DNA of 64,000 nucleotides from Kordiimonas aquimaris (GTDB lineage Bacteria > Pseudomonadota > Alphaproteobacteria > Sphingomonadales > Kordiimonadaceae): assembly GCF_025574485.1 (NCBI RefSeq), contig NZ_JAOBPO010000001.1, positions 689,501 through 753,500 of the forward strand. The letters run 5' to 3'. Under the pieces are notes generated by a model. That model made no database searches. It saw only the letters and a program-made list of their open reading frames with translations, and had not been told where the DNA came from. The translations under genes were made by a program, and so were the position numbers. Shown in pieces: positions 17,277 through 26,979 of this stretch (position 1 is its first letter; the number at the start of each line of letters is the position of its first letter).

Positions 17277-18680
17277 GTGAGTAAAAAAGTTTTCATTAAG
17301 ACCTATGGGTGTCAAATGAATGTCTATGATTCAAAACGCATGGCAGACGTTTTGAAGCCGCACGGTTACAGTGTTTCAGAATCGTCAGATGATGCTGACT
17401 TGGTCATTTTGAACACCTGTCACATTCGCGAAAAAGCTGCCGAAAAGGTATATTCTGAGATTGGTCGTTTGAAGCAGATTAAAACGGCTAAAGCTGCTCA
17501 GGGTAATGACATGTACATTGCTGTCGCGGGCTGCGTTGCACAGGCTGAGGGGCCTGAGATGATGCGCCGGGCGCCAACCATTGATATGGTTTTGGGGCCG
17601 CAAACTTATCACCGCCTGCCGGACATGCTTAAAACGGCTGGTGAGCAGCGTGCGGCAGGACGCAACAGTGCGCGAGTTTTGGATACAGAGTTTCCAACAG
17701 AAACCAAGTTTGATCATTTGCCGGAAGAAAGCGCCTACAGTGGGCCTGCGGCATTTCTGACTGTTCAGGAAGGGTGCGATAAATTCTGTACTTTCTGTGT
17801 GGTGCCGTACACGCGCGGTGCAGAATATAGTCGCCCAATTGCAGATATTGTTGAAGAAGCAAAACGATTGGTCGCTTCTGGTGTGGTCGAAATCACATTG
17901 CTAGGCCAAAATGTAAACGCATATCACGGCGCACTTGCTGACGGTGGCACGGCTAACCTCGGTGATCTTATTCACGCGCTTGATCAAATCGAAGGACTTG
18001 GTCGTATCCGTTATACTACCTCGCATCCGCGCGATATGGATGATACGCTTATCAATGCCCACAGGGATGTTGCATCGTGCATGCCTTATTTGCATTTGCC
18101 GGTGCAAAGTGGCTCCAATGCTATTCTTGATGCCATGAACCGCAAACATACACGCGAGAGTTATTTCGATATCATTGACCGTTTGCGTGCTGCACGGCCT
18201 GATATTGCTTTATCATCTGACTTTATTGTCGGGTTCCCGGGTGAAACCGACCAAGATTTTGAAGACACGCTTGATCTGGTCCGCCGCGTTAAATATGCGC
18301 AGGCATATAGCTTTAAATACAGTCCGCGCCCCGGCACACCTGCTTCAGTGATTGAACAACAAGTAGACGAAAGCGTTAAGTCTGAACGGCTTGCTCGCTT
18401 GCAGGCGCTTTTGAATGAGCACCAACTTGAGTTCAACACTAATTCTATTGGTCGTGAAATGGACATTTTGCTAGAGCGTGAAGGTAAGCTGGAAGGTCAG
18501 TTGTTGGGCCGTAGCCCATATTTGCAGGCTGTGCATGTAGATGTCACATCACATGAAAACACGCTGGACGCGGACGCTGATAAACCATACAGTGGTTTTA
18601 TGGGCAAGTTGGTGCGGGTTCGGATTACCGAAGCGGGACCAAATAGCCTGAAGGGTGAACTTGTCGGCGCCCTGCATTAA
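17277..18680 (+). CDS. miaB: MiaB, tRNA-2-methylthio-N6-dimethylallyladenosine synthase
   Basis: 467 residues from GTG preceded by AAGGA. The N-terminal MTTase domain carries C12, C48 and C86 for the auxiliary 4Fe-4S cluster. The radical SAM motif is C167-x3-C171-x2-C174 (CDKFCTFC). A C-terminal TRAM domain (about 385-465) binds tRNA. The enzyme adds the methylthio group to i6A37 of tRNAs reading U-starting codons. It is followed by phoH/ybeZ after 36 bases, the arrangement seen in E. coli and most Proteobacteria. Confidence 0.97.
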   Translation: MSKKVFIKTYGCQMNVYDSKRMADVLKPHGYSVSESSDDADLVILNTCHIREKAAEKVYSEIGRLKQIKTAKAAQGNDMYIAVAGCVAQAEGPEMMRRAPTIDMVLGPQTYHRLPDMLKTAGEQRAAGRNSARVLDTEFPTETKFDHLPEESAYSGPAAFLTVQEGCDKFCTFCVVPYTRGAEYSRPIADIVEEAKRLVASGVVEITLLGQNVNAYHGALADGGTANLGDLIHALDQIEGLGRIRYTTSHPRDMDDTLINAHRDVASCMPYLHLPVQSGSNAILDAMNRKHTRESYFDIIDRLRAARPDIALSSDFIVGFPGETDQDFEDTLDLVRRVKYAQAYSFKYSPRPGTPASVIEQQVDESVKSERLARLQALLNEHQLEFNTNSIGREMDILLEREGKLEGQLLGRSPYLQAVHVDVTSHENTLDADADKPYSGFMGKLVRVRITEAGPNSLKGELVGALH

Positions 18681-18716
18681 GCCGGGCGTGGGCCTTTAAG
18701 GAGCCGCAAGCCAGAT

Positions 18717-19832
18717 ATGTATGCCAAAGTCAGCTCAAAGAGCGACAAAACCGGTAATGATAAGTCCGGTAAAGTGGGGCGCGCACCGCAGCCTCATCAT
18801 TCTGCCCACCAACGATCTGAAATTCGCAAGAAAACGTTTGAATTTGAAGATAATCGCATAGCCGCGGTTGTCTTTGGGCAACATGATCGCAATCTTGCGC
18901 GCATCGAACAACAGCTTGGTGTGGTGCTGATTAACCGAGGCAACCGTGTTGCAGTTGAAGGGTCAGCGGAGCGTACGGAGATTGCCCATCGTGTGCTGAG
19001 TGACCTTGAAGAACTGGCGAAGCAAGGTGTCGAGATTGACCCTGGCCAAGTGGACGGCGCTGTCCGTATGGCTGATGGTATACCGCCTGCAAATGATGGC
19101 CTTGGTGGTGAAGCCTCTGCGCAACAAGCATCACCTGAAGAACGCCCCATGCAGCCTAAAGGCAGTGACATGAAAATCACGACGCGCAACCGGGTGATTA
19201 TGCCGCGTTCTCCCGGGCAGGCGGATTATATTTCCAATCTTGCTACGTGTGAAATGGTGTTTGGTGTTGGGCCTGCTGGAACAGGGAAGACATATTTGGC
19301 TGTTGCGATGGCTGTTGCGCGTATGTTGGCAGGTGAGATCGATCGTATTATTTTGTCTCGGCCTGCTGTTGAAGCGGGTGAAAACCTTGGGTTTTTGCCA
19401 GGTGATCTTAAAGACAAGGTTGATCCGTATCTGCGCCCACTTTATGATGCGCTTTATGACATGATGCCTGCTGAGCAGGTTGAAAAACGCCTTGCCAGTA
19501 ACCAGATTGAGATTGCGCCTCTTGCATACATGCGCGGGCGTACACTATCGAATGCATTTGTCATTCTGGATGAGGCTCAAAATACAACACCGATGCAAAT
19601 GAAGATGTTTTTGACCCGTTTTGGTGAAAATAGCCGTATGGCAATTTGCGGTGACCCTAGTCAAATTGACTTGCCGCCAAGTATTAAGTCCGGCCTTAAG
19701 CACGCCCTTGATAAGCTTCGTGGTGTGGACGGTATTGCTGTTACACGTTTTGATCGCCGTGATGTTGTGCGTCATCCTTTGGTGGGGCGTATTGTTGAAG
19801 CTTACGGCGATGATGATGGTCGTTACGGATAA
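18717..19832 (+). CDS. ybeZ: PhoH-family ATPase (PhoL/YbeZ)
   Basis: 371 residues from ATG with AAGGAG upstream. An N-terminal KH-like region (about 40-110) is followed by a low-complexity linker and the PhoH P-loop ATPase domain. Walker A is GPAGTGKT (about 185-192) and Walker B is FVILDEAQN (about 280). YbeZ works with YbeY in ribosomal RNA processing and has RNA-helicase-like activity in some species. It is followed by ybeY after 5 bases, so they are cotranscribed. Confidence 0.95.
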   Translation: MYAKVSSKSDKTGNDKSGKVGRAPQPHHSAHQRSEIRKKTFEFEDNRIAAVVFGQHDRNLARIEQQLGVVLINRGNRVAVEGSAERTEIAHRVLSDLEELAKQGVEIDPGQVDGAVRMADGIPPANDGLGGEASAQQASPEERPMQPKGSDMKITTRNRVIMPRSPGQADYISNLATCEMVFGVGPAGTGKTYLAVAMAVARMLAGEIDRIILSRPAVEAGENLGFLPGDLKDKVDPYLRPLYDALYDMMPAEQVEKRLASNQIEIAPLAYMRGRTLSNAFVILDEAQNTTPMQMKMFLTRFGENSRMAICGDPSQIDLPPSIKSGLKHALDKLRGVDGIAVTRFDRRDVVRHPLVGRIVEAYGDDDGRYG

Positions 19833-19837
19833 AAGAT

Positions 19838-20440
19838 ATGCCTAACCCGCTTGGTGCACTGGCACCTTCAGATGATCCTTCATCGAGTATCACCGGCCTC
19901 GGCATCACTGCTGAGGCTGAACATCTCAATATAGATATAGATATTGAAGATCACGGCCTCGGTAAAGCTGAAACAGTTGAGGCTGTATTGCGCTTGGCTA
20001 CTACACATGCGGTAACTGCATGTGTTAACGGTAACCTTCCACCAGCAGAACTTTACGTGCGCGTTGTGAATGCTGATGACAGTCAGCAATTAAACGGTGA
20101 GTATCGCGGCAAGGATAAACCAACAAACGTGTTGTCCTTTCCGGCGATTGAGCCTGATTTTATTGATATTGCGATTGAGCAGGCTTTGGCTGACGGTCCG
20201 CCAGTAATGCTCGGTGACATTATTATTGCCGCACCTGTTATTATTGAAGAAGCGAAAACGCAAAAGAAACACGTTAATGACCATCTGGCTCATATGGTTG
20301 TGCATGGTGTTTTGCATCTTTTTGGGCATGATCACATTAATGATCAGGATGCGCAGATTATGGAAGACCTTGAGCGCAATATATTGTCAGGCATTGGCAT
20401 TGCTGATCCCTACCAAGAAGAGTTTACCGATGACAGATAG
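19838..20440 (+). CDS. ybeY: YbeY rRNA maturation endoribonuclease
   Basis: 200 residues. The zinc-binding motif HGVLHLFGHDH gives H156, H160 and H166, as in all YbeY proteins. About 30 extra N-terminal residues precede the conserved start of the domain, so the true start could be later. YbeY processes the 3' end of 16S rRNA and takes part in 70S quality control. Its last 11 bases overlap the start of the CorC-type gene. Confidence 0.95.
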   Translation: MPNPLGALAPSDDPSSSITGLGITAEAEHLNIDIDIEDHGLGKAETVEAVLRLATTHAVTACVNGNLPPAELYVRVVNADDSQQLNGEYRGKDKPTNVLSFPAIEPDFIDIAIEQALADGPPVMLGDIIIAAPVIIEEAKTQKKHVNDHLAHMVVHGVLHLFGHDHINDQDAQIMEDLERNILSGIGIADPYQEEFTDDR

Positions 20441-21428
20441 TCGCCCTACTGAAAATACTAATAACAATACAGACGCCAATGCAGAATCGTCGGGTATTTT
20501 CACATCGCTGCGTACCCTTTTTGGCGTGAAGACCGGTGAAACGTCGCTGCGTGAAAGCCTTGAGGAAGCGATTGTTGAACATGATGAGGGCAGCGGCGGT
20601 GAAAGTCTCGGCGATAAAGAACGTGAGATGTTGTTTAATGTGCTTGAGTACGGCGCCCTCCGCGTAGGTGATGTGATGGTACCACGTGCAGATATTATTT
20701 CTGTGCCTAACGATATTTCTTTCCCGGATTTGATGAAAGTATTTGCCGAGGCTGCACATTCCCGCATGCCTGTTTACCGTGAAACACTGGATGATGTTGT
20801 CGGTATGGTGCATGTGAAAGACACCTTGAAGGTTGTCGTTGAAGGTAAGAATTCAGATGCCTTTTCTCTGTCGTCTATTCGCCGACCTGTCCTTTATGTG
20901 CCAGCGTCCATGCGTGTTATTGATCTGCTTGGTAAGATGAGTGCATCCCGCACGCATATGGCAGTTGTGGTTGATGAATACGGTGGCACTGACGGCCTTG
21001 TTACCGTGGAAGATATGGTTGAGGAAATTGTCGGTGAGATTGACGATGAACATGACGAGATTGAAGCACCGGATTTAGTGCCGTTGCCTGAGGGACGTTA
21101 TGATGCAGATGCGCGTATTGATGTGGAAGAACTTGAAGAGGCGCTTGGTGTTGAGTTAACGCCTGAAGAGCGCGGCGAAGATGTAGACACGTTAGGTGGT
21201 TTGGTGTTTTTGCTGGGCGACCGCGTCCCGGACATTGGTGAAATTATTGAGCACGAGACGGGCTATAAGTTTGAGGTGCTGGATGCTGACCCGCGCCGCA
21301 TTAAAAAGATACGTATACACCCACCTGGACGAAGAAAAGCTGCAGCAAAACCACCTGCGTCCAAAGTTGAAAACTCAGTACACAATGCCACAAGTACAGA
21401 AACGCCCAAGAGCGAAAAATCTGAGTAA
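20430..21428 (+). CDS. CorC/HlyC-type CBS-domain protein
   Basis: 332 residues from the ATG that overlaps the end of ybeY (the open frame runs further upstream inside ybeY). An acidic N-terminal part is followed by a pair of CBS domains (about 75-200; VGDVMVPRADI, FAEAAHSRMPVYRE, VVDEYGGTDGLVT) and a C-terminal CorC_HlyC domain (about 235-315; LGGLVFLLGDRVP). No membrane segments are present, so this is the soluble CorC/YbeX type. It has been linked to magnesium/cobalt handling and, in E. coli (YbeX), to ribosome-related functions. The stop shares a base with the lnt start. Confidence 0.93.
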   Translation: MTDSRPTENTNNNTDANAESSGIFTSLRTLFGVKTGETSLRESLEEAIVEHDEGSGGESLGDKEREMLFNVLEYGALRVGDVMVPRADIISVPNDISFPDLMKVFAEAAHSRMPVYRETLDDVVGMVHVKDTLKVVVEGKNSDAFSLSSIRRPVLYVPASMRVIDLLGKMSASRTHMAVVVDEYGGTDGLVTVEDMVEEIVGEIDDEHDEIEAPDLVPLPEGRYDADARIDVEELEEALGVELTPEERGEDVDTLGGLVFLLGDRVPDIGEIIEHETGYKFEVLDADPRRIKKIRIHPPGRRKAAAKPPASKVENSVHNATSTETPKSEKSE

Positions 21429-23086
21429 TGGCAGCGCAACTTATCAACGAAACGGGTCAATCTGATCCAGCGAAAGCTGGCAGATTTGACTTACTATTTG
21501 TTCGTTTAGCGCAATGGCTGAGCGAGGCACCGTCTTGGCGGTTTCCAATTATAGCCTTCATTTTGGGTTTTCTGGTTTCGCGTGGTTTCGCGCCGGTGAA
21601 CTTTTTCCCGGCTATTTTCGTGGCCATTCCGTTGATGATTTTTCTGATCGACCAAGTAAAATCAGGCCGACAAGCTTTTGCCGTTGGCTGGTGGGTTGGT
21701 TTCGGTTTGTTTTCTGTTGGTCTGACGTGGATCGGTCATTCTTTCACACAACAGGATAATGTACCGGTTATATTGGCGCCATTTGCAATCTTTGCGCTCG
21801 CTGGTTTGATGGCAATTTATGTTGGTTTGTCATTCTGGGTGTGCTGGCGCCTGTGGGTGCCTAGCGCATGGCGCATTCTATTATTCGCGAGTGTCTGGTT
21901 GCTGTTTGAGTTTGCGCGCGGCTACTTGTTTACCGGGTTTCCGTGGCACCTTGTGGGAACTATTTGGGCTGATTGGCTGCCTGTTGCACAGTTGGCCAGT
22001 TTGGGAACAGTTTACGGTTTGTCAGGTCTTACCGTTTTGGCTGCTGCTGTTCCTGCTGCGTTTATAGGTGTGCGCAGAACAGTGCCTGGTTCAATTGTCT
22101 CACTCGTTCCTTTGGCGGCGCTTATCATTGGTGCGTTCTGGGGTCAGGCTCGGCTTGAGAGTGGTAAAACGAGTTTCGAGCTGGGTGTTTCGCTAAAGCT
22201 TGTGCAAGCTAACGTGAGGCAGCGTGAAAAATGGCTTTCTCATTTGATTGACGACCACTTTGATAAGCATATGAGCTTGTCGCGTGGTGGTAACGAAAAA
22301 GGCAAAGCCGAAGGCACAAAGCTGTTGATTTGGCCTGAAACAGCTGTCCAGCGGGAAAACTTTGACCGCGAAGGTTCGTTGTTGCGATGGCGTATGTCCC
22401 GGGTGCTTGATTTTGGTGCCTACGCAATAACAGGCGCGCCGCGCTATGAACGCACAGATGCTGGTATCAAGTTTTATAACAGTTTGATCGCGTTTAATTC
22501 GCGCGGGCAGCTTTATGCGCGGTATGACAAGCGCCACCTTGTGCCGTTTGGCGAATATTTACCCTTTGAGGGTTTGCTTCAGTTTTTTGGATTATCTCAG
22601 CTCACGGGGGGGTCTGCTTTTTCATCTGGTACAGGTATGAAGACATATGGCCTGCCCGGGGTGCCATCGTTTACACCTATGATTTGCTATGAGATCATTT
22701 TCCCTGGTCGGACGCCAACCGGTAAAGACCGCCCTGGATGGTTGCTTAATATAACCAACGATGGCTGGTTCGGTGTTACAAATGGTCCATACCAGCATCT
22801 GGGTTTGGCTCGTTTTCGCGCTATTGAGGAAGGATTGCCTGTTATACGGTCTGCGAGTACAGGCGTAAGCGCGGTTATTGACGCATATGGCCGCACTGTT
22901 TCCAGCTTGTCGCTGGATAAACAGGGAGTGCTTGACAGTCCATTACCGCATGCCATTGAAGCGCCTGCTTACAATACAAGCCTGAAGTTAATGCTGACCT
23001 TTGGTCTCACGGCTTTTGTGGCTTTGATGTTTGCGATCGCGGCGTTTGTTCGCCTGCGTAATCAACACGCGTCTGCGGAGCTTTAA
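21428..23086 (+). CDS. lnt: Lnt, apolipoprotein N-acyltransferase
   Basis: 552 residues. An N-terminal block of about six membrane segments (38-235) precedes the periplasmic nitrilase-like domain and a C-terminal membrane segment (about 525-545). The catalytic triad is visible as E304 (WPETAV), K368 (YDKRHLVPFGEY) and C420 (MICYEIIF). It adds the third acyl chain to lipoproteins at the inner membrane. Translation is coupled to corC (TAATG). The phoH-ybeY-corC-lnt order is the standard operon. Confidence 0.96.
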   Translation: MAAQLINETGQSDPAKAGRFDLLFVRLAQWLSEAPSWRFPIIAFILGFLVSRGFAPVNFFPAIFVAIPLMIFLIDQVKSGRQAFAVGWWVGFGLFSVGLTWIGHSFTQQDNVPVILAPFAIFALAGLMAIYVGLSFWVCWRLWVPSAWRILLFASVWLLFEFARGYLFTGFPWHLVGTIWADWLPVAQLASLGTVYGLSGLTVLAAAVPAAFIGVRRTVPGSIVSLVPLAALIIGAFWGQARLESGKTSFELGVSLKLVQANVRQREKWLSHLIDDHFDKHMSLSRGGNEKGKAEGTKLLIWPETAVQRENFDREGSLLRWRMSRVLDFGAYAITGAPRYERTDAGIKFYNSLIAFNSRGQLYARYDKRHLVPFGEYLPFEGLLQFFGLSQLTGGSAFSSGTGMKTYGLPGVPSFTPMICYEIIFPGRTPTGKDRPGWLLNITNDGWFGVTNGPYQHLGLARFRAIEEGLPVIRSASTGVSAVIDAYGRTVSSLSLDKQGVLDSPLPHAIEAPAYNTSLKLMLTFGLTAFVALMFAIAAFVRLRNQHASAEL

Positions 23087-23183
23087 GTCGTACAGGTTAA
23101 AATCACTTTGCCTCAATTTGCACTATGGGATATACGAGCGCAGCAGTATTTAAGCTGAACACTGTACGGCAGATAATATCAGG

Positions 23184-23939
23184 ATGGACGCAGTAAGAAT
23201 GGCATCTGAAGAGAAAAGTTTTTTGCGACCAGAGCATCGCTTTTTTGGGCGCCGCAAAGGACCTGCTTTATCTGATCGAAAGCAGTCATTGATCGATGAT
23301 TTCCTGCCGACAATTTCTGTGCCCATTGAAGACCCAACTTCTGATCAGATTGTATTACTTAATCTGGACGAGCTATTCCCTCAAAAGCCGCGTGCGATTT
23401 GGTTGGAAATCGGGTTTGGAAAAGGTGAGCATTTAGCGTGGCAGGCGACAAACAATGCAGATGTTGGTCATATCGGCTGCGAGCCATATATGAACGGCGT
23501 TGCCGGTTTGCTTAGCCATCTTTATGACAACAAGATTGATAACGTGCGTGTTTACGGTGACGATGCACGGCATGTCATCAAGCGGTTACCTGACGCGTCT
23601 GTGGAGCGTGTATTTTTACTGCACCCAGACCCGTGGCCTAAGCGCAGGCATGCACGGCGTCGGTTTGTGAATCGGTTTAACCTAAATGAACTTGCTCGCA
23701 TTTTAGTAGATGGCGGCGAGTTCCGTGTCGGTACTGATCACCCCATTTACCGAGAGTGGACAGCTCTGCAAATGGCAAACCGTGATGATTTTGAATGGTT
23801 GGCTGCGGGCCCTGATGATTGGTTGGTCAGGCCGGATGACTGGCCTGAAACGCGCTATGAAGCTAAGGCTTTGGAGGGGCATGCCACTTATTTCAGGTTC
23901 AAACGAATGCCGCGCAGCGTCTCCAAGACTGCAGCGTAG
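23184..23939 (+). CDS. trmB: TrmB, tRNA (guanine46-N7)-methyltransferase
   Basis: 251 residues from the first ATG; another ATG five codons later is equally possible. The class I methyltransferase fold shows IWLEIGFGKGEHL (SAM-binding motif I), HIGCEPYMNG, and the TrmB-specific LLHPDPWPKRRHARRRF. It makes m7G46 in the tRNA variable loop. In many alphaproteobacteria metK sits between lnt and trmB; here only 97 non-coding bases separate them. Confidence 0.95.
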   Translation: MDAVRMASEEKSFLRPEHRFFGRRKGPALSDRKQSLIDDFLPTISVPIEDPTSDQIVLLNLDELFPQKPRAIWLEIGFGKGEHLAWQATNNADVGHIGCEPYMNGVAGLLSHLYDNKIDNVRVYGDDARHVIKRLPDASVERVFLLHPDPWPKRRHARRRFVNRFNLNELARILVDGGEFRVGTDHPIYREWTALQMANRDDFEWLAAGPDDWLVRPDDWPETRYEAKALEGHATYFRFKRMPRSVSKTAA

Positions 23940-24129
23940 CGGCGTTATTTTGTTGAATATTTATGAAACCTATATTTCTGGGTTGCGGCTTCGCCGACTT
24001 GGGAGTATATAAAAGCCACTTTTCCTGAATCGACGGTATTATTTAGGAAGCGGGGTTCTCTCCGCTTTGCCATAGTGCACACCTAATGTCTTACTGCGCA
24101 TTTTAGGATATAATGAGAAGGAATACGAC

Positions 24130-24642
24130 GTGACAGAGGCGTCTGTTCAGATTGAGGAGCTAATCAAATCCACCGTTGAAGGGTTGGGGTTTGAATTGGT
24201 GCGCGTGACATATGGCGGTGGGCGTAAGCCTACACTGCAAATTATGGCCGAACGCCCGGATGGTACGATGGGTGTTGAGGACTGCGCTACGCTTTCGCGT
24301 GAAGTGTCTCTTATTCTGGATGTCGAAGATCCGTTGCCGGGTGAGTATTTGCTGGAAGTAAGTTCACCTGGTGTTGACCGGCCTCTGACGCGCAAGAAAG
24401 ACTTTGAACGTTGGGTTGGTTTTGAGACAAAGGTTGAGCTTGAGAACCAAATCGATGGCAGACGGCGCTTCAAAGGCCGTATGACTGCATTCAATGGTAG
24501 TGAAATTGTCTTGGACACCGATGAGGGGCAGGTTGTTTTGCCATACAGTGATGTCGCGAAGGCGAAACTGATTTTGACGGACGAGTTATTGGAGGCGGTG
24601 CAAAAAATTGCATCAACAGAAACAAGCGGCGCAGTAAATTAG
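24130..24642 (+). CDS. rimP: RimP, ribosome maturation factor
   Basis: 170 residues from GTG, with GAAGGA eight bases upstream. Two-domain RimP: the N-terminal alpha/beta domain (about 1-88, with EDPLPGEYLLEVSSPGVDRPL) and a C-terminal SH3-like domain (about 90-160). It binds the 30S subunit during late maturation. It heads the conserved rimP-nusA-ylxR-infB-rbfA-truB cluster. The 190-base upstream region contains a small hairpin AAGCGG/CCGCTT at 24048-24067, probably in the leader. Confidence 0.95.
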   Translation: MTEASVQIEELIKSTVEGLGFELVRVTYGGGRKPTLQIMAERPDGTMGVEDCATLSREVSLILDVEDPLPGEYLLEVSSPGVDRPLTRKKDFERWVGFETKVELENQIDGRRRFKGRMTAFNGSEIVLDTDEGQVVLPYSDVAKAKLILTDELLEAVQKIASTETSGAVN

Positions 24643-24703
24643 CCGCGTAAAGTTAACAACGGCTAACGAGGGCATGTCTCTCTTAAGCGATGGAGTATAA
24701 GTG

Positions 24704-26314
24704 ATGGCAACAGCTGTCAGTGCAAACAGACTAGAATTGCTGCAAATTGCAGAATTGGTTGCGCGTGAAAAAGTTATCGACAAGGACATTGTTCTTGAAG
24801 CGATGGAAGACGCTATTCAAAAGGCGGCCCGTTCTAGGTATGGCGCGGAAAATGAAATTCGTGCGCAGATTGACAAAAACACTGGCGACATTCGTCTGTT
24901 TCGTGTGCTTGAAGTTGTTGAGGAAGTTGAAGAACCTGCGGTTCAAATCAGCCTTGAGGATGCACGCAAAGACAAAGAAGACGCTGAAGTTGGCGACTAT
25001 CTGGCATCTAGTTTGCCACCAATGGATTTTGGACGTATTGCGGCACAAACGGCAAAACAGGTCATTGTTCAGAAGGTACGTGATGCTGAGCGTCAGCGTC
25101 AGTATGAAGAATTTAAAGACCGTGTAGGTGAGATCACTACTGGTGTTGTTAAGCGTGTTGAATACGGCAATGTGATCGTTGATCTGGGTAGCGCAGAAGC
25201 TGTAATGCGCCGTGATCAAGTTATTCCGCGTGAGCACGTTCGCCAGAATGAGCGTATGCGCGGCTTTATTTATGAAGTACGCCGTGAAAACCGTGGCCCG
25301 CAAATCTTCATGACGCGCACAAGACCTGAGTTTATGGGCGCATTGTTTGCGCAAGAAGTGCCTGAGATTTATGACGGTATTATCGAGATTCGGTCAGTAG
25401 CACGTGACCCGGGTAGCCGTGCCAAAATCGCTGTTATCTCGAATGACAGTTCTATTGATCCGGTTGGTGCGTGTGTTGGTATGCGTGGTAGCCGCGTGCA
25501 GGCGGTTGTTAATGAGCTGCAAGGCGAGAAGATCGATATTATTCCATGGTCTCCTGATGTAGCGTCCTTTATTGTGAATGCATTGCAGCCTGCTGAAGTG
25601 GCAAAAGTGGTTCTTGATGAAGAACGCACGCGTGTTGAGGTTGTTGTTCCTGATGAGCAGCTGTCGCTAGCGATTGGTCGTCGTGGTCAGAACGTACGTC
25701 TTGCATCACAATTGACTGGTTGGACAATTGACATCATGACGGAAGCTGAAGAAAGCGAACGCCGTCAGGAAGAGTTTATGGCGCAAAGCGCTCGCTTCAT
25801 GGAAGCGCTCGATGTTGATGATACGCTTGCACATTTGCTTGTTGCTGAAGGCTTCACCGAGGTTGAAGAAGTTGCTTACGTAGAACTTGAAGAGCTTCTG
25901 GCTGTTGAAGGCTTTGATGAAGATCTGGCTGGTGAGCTACAGCGCCGTGCTGGTGATTTCCTTGAGGCTGAAGCACGTGCCGCTGATGAAAAGCGGATTG
26001 AAATGGGTGTTGAAGATGCCCTTGCCGATGTTGAAGGTTTGACGCCGCAAATGCTTGTTGCTCTTGGTGAGGAGCAGGTAAAGACATTGGAAGACTTTGC
26101 CGGTTGTGCTGCTGATGAGCTGACAAGCAAAGAAGACGGTATTTTACGCAAGTTCCCGCTGACCGAAGAAGAAGCCAGCACAATGGTGATGACGGCGCGT
26201 GTGGTACTTGGCTGGCTGTCTGCTGAAGAAGCATTCCCTGCTCCGGAAGAAGTGGTGGAAGAAACTTCAGAGGCTGAGGAAGTTGAAGCCGCAGCTGAGC
26301 AAGAGGCAGAATAA
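24704..26314 (+). CDS. nusA: NusA, transcription termination/antitermination factor
   Basis: 536 residues. I chose ATG rather than the GTG directly before it, because GGAG lies 8 bases upstream of the ATG. Domains: N-terminal RNA polymerase-binding region (about 1-130), S1 (about 135-200), KH1/KH2 (about 230-350; GACVGMRGSR and AIGRRGQNVRLAS), then two acidic helical AR-type repeats (about 365-500) and a Glu-rich tail. It controls pausing, termination and antitermination, including on rRNA operons. Confidence 0.97.
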   Translation: MATAVSANRLELLQIAELVAREKVIDKDIVLEAMEDAIQKAARSRYGAENEIRAQIDKNTGDIRLFRVLEVVEEVEEPAVQISLEDARKDKEDAEVGDYLASSLPPMDFGRIAAQTAKQVIVQKVRDAERQRQYEEFKDRVGEITTGVVKRVEYGNVIVDLGSAEAVMRRDQVIPREHVRQNERMRGFIYEVRRENRGPQIFMTRTRPEFMGALFAQEVPEIYDGIIEIRSVARDPGSRAKIAVISNDSSIDPVGACVGMRGSRVQAVVNELQGEKIDIIPWSPDVASFIVNALQPAEVAKVVLDEERTRVEVVVPDEQLSLAIGRRGQNVRLASQLTGWTIDIMTEAEESERRQEEFMAQSARFMEALDVDDTLAHLLVAEGFTEVEEVAYVELEELLAVEGFDEDLAGELQRRAGDFLEAEARAADEKRIEMGVEDALADVEGLTPQMLVALGEEQVKTLEDFAGCAADELTSKEDGILRKFPLTEEEASTMVMTARVVLGWLSAEEAFPAPEEVVEETSEAEEVEAAAEQEAE

Positions 26315-26337
26315 CCGAAGTAAGCAAGGGTCACCAT

Positions 26338-26943
26338 ATGCCTGAACGGCGCTGTATATTGACCTTTGATACTTTGCCAGTTGAGCAGCTGGTGCGTTTG
26401 GTGCAAGGCCCTGACGGGGTGTTAGTGCCGGATGTTGCGGCAAAACTGCCAGGGCGTGGACTATGGGTTAAATCGGATGGCATATCCATTCGTGATGCTG
26501 TAAAAAGCGGCCAGTTTGCTAAGGCCGTGAGTCGGTCTTTGAAAGCCGGAGTGCCGAAAAGTACGGTGCCGGGTGATTTGGCCGAATTAATTACGCGGTT
26601 GTTAACCAAGCGTTGCCTTGACAGGCTGGGGTTGGAGCAACGATCGGGAAACCTGATTACAGGTTTCGACAAGATTGGCGCGGCGCTAACTAAAAAAGGA
26701 ACAGGTGTTCCAGCTTTGGTTTTAGCGGCGAGTGACGGTGCTGATGATGGTCGGCGGAAAATAAGATCAGCTGTTGGACATGATGTCCCTGTCGTTGATC
26801 TGTTTGACCGTGAGCAACTTTCGGCGTCACTAGGACGCGATAATGTGGTACATGCTTTGCTAATGCAAAGTGGCGGTGCTGATAAATTGAAGGCTGATAT
26901 TGGCCGACTGGAGGGGATGATCAAAGTTGATCAATCCCGTTAA
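26338..26943 (+). CDS. YlxR-type plus L7Ae-like RNA-binding protein
   Basis: 201 residues. The N-terminal YlxR (DUF448) domain (about 1-85) starts ERRCILT and contains PDVAAKLPGRGLWV. The C-terminal half (about 110-195) looks like the L7Ae/L30e RNA-binding fold (ITGFDKIGAAL, ALVLAASDG). This fused form is the usual one between nusA and infB in alphaproteobacteria. The molecular role is not settled; nucleoid-linked and RNase P-related roles have been reported for YlxR. It lies 23 bases after nusA. Confidence 0.9.
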   Translation: MPERRCILTFDTLPVEQLVRLVQGPDGVLVPDVAAKLPGRGLWVKSDGISIRDAVKSGQFAKAVSRSLKAGVPKSTVPGDLAELITRLLTKRCLDRLGLEQRSGNLITGFDKIGAALTKKGTGVPALVLAASDGADDGRRKIRSAVGHDVPVVDLFDREQLSASLGRDNVVHALLMQSGGADKLKADIGRLEGMIKVDQSR

Positions 26944-26979
26944 GCGCAAACTAAAAAGCGCAGAGGAACGAAGAATAGT

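Noticed and set aside
23087-23183. Possible SAM riboswitch or metK remnant between lnt and trmB
   Set aside because: metK is often found here in alphaproteobacteria, but the 97 bases show no metK coding and no recognisable riboswitch core.
24731-25354. A 207-codon open frame antisense to nusA
   Set aside because: Composition is unlike a protein gene and it lies within the conserved nusA coding sequence.
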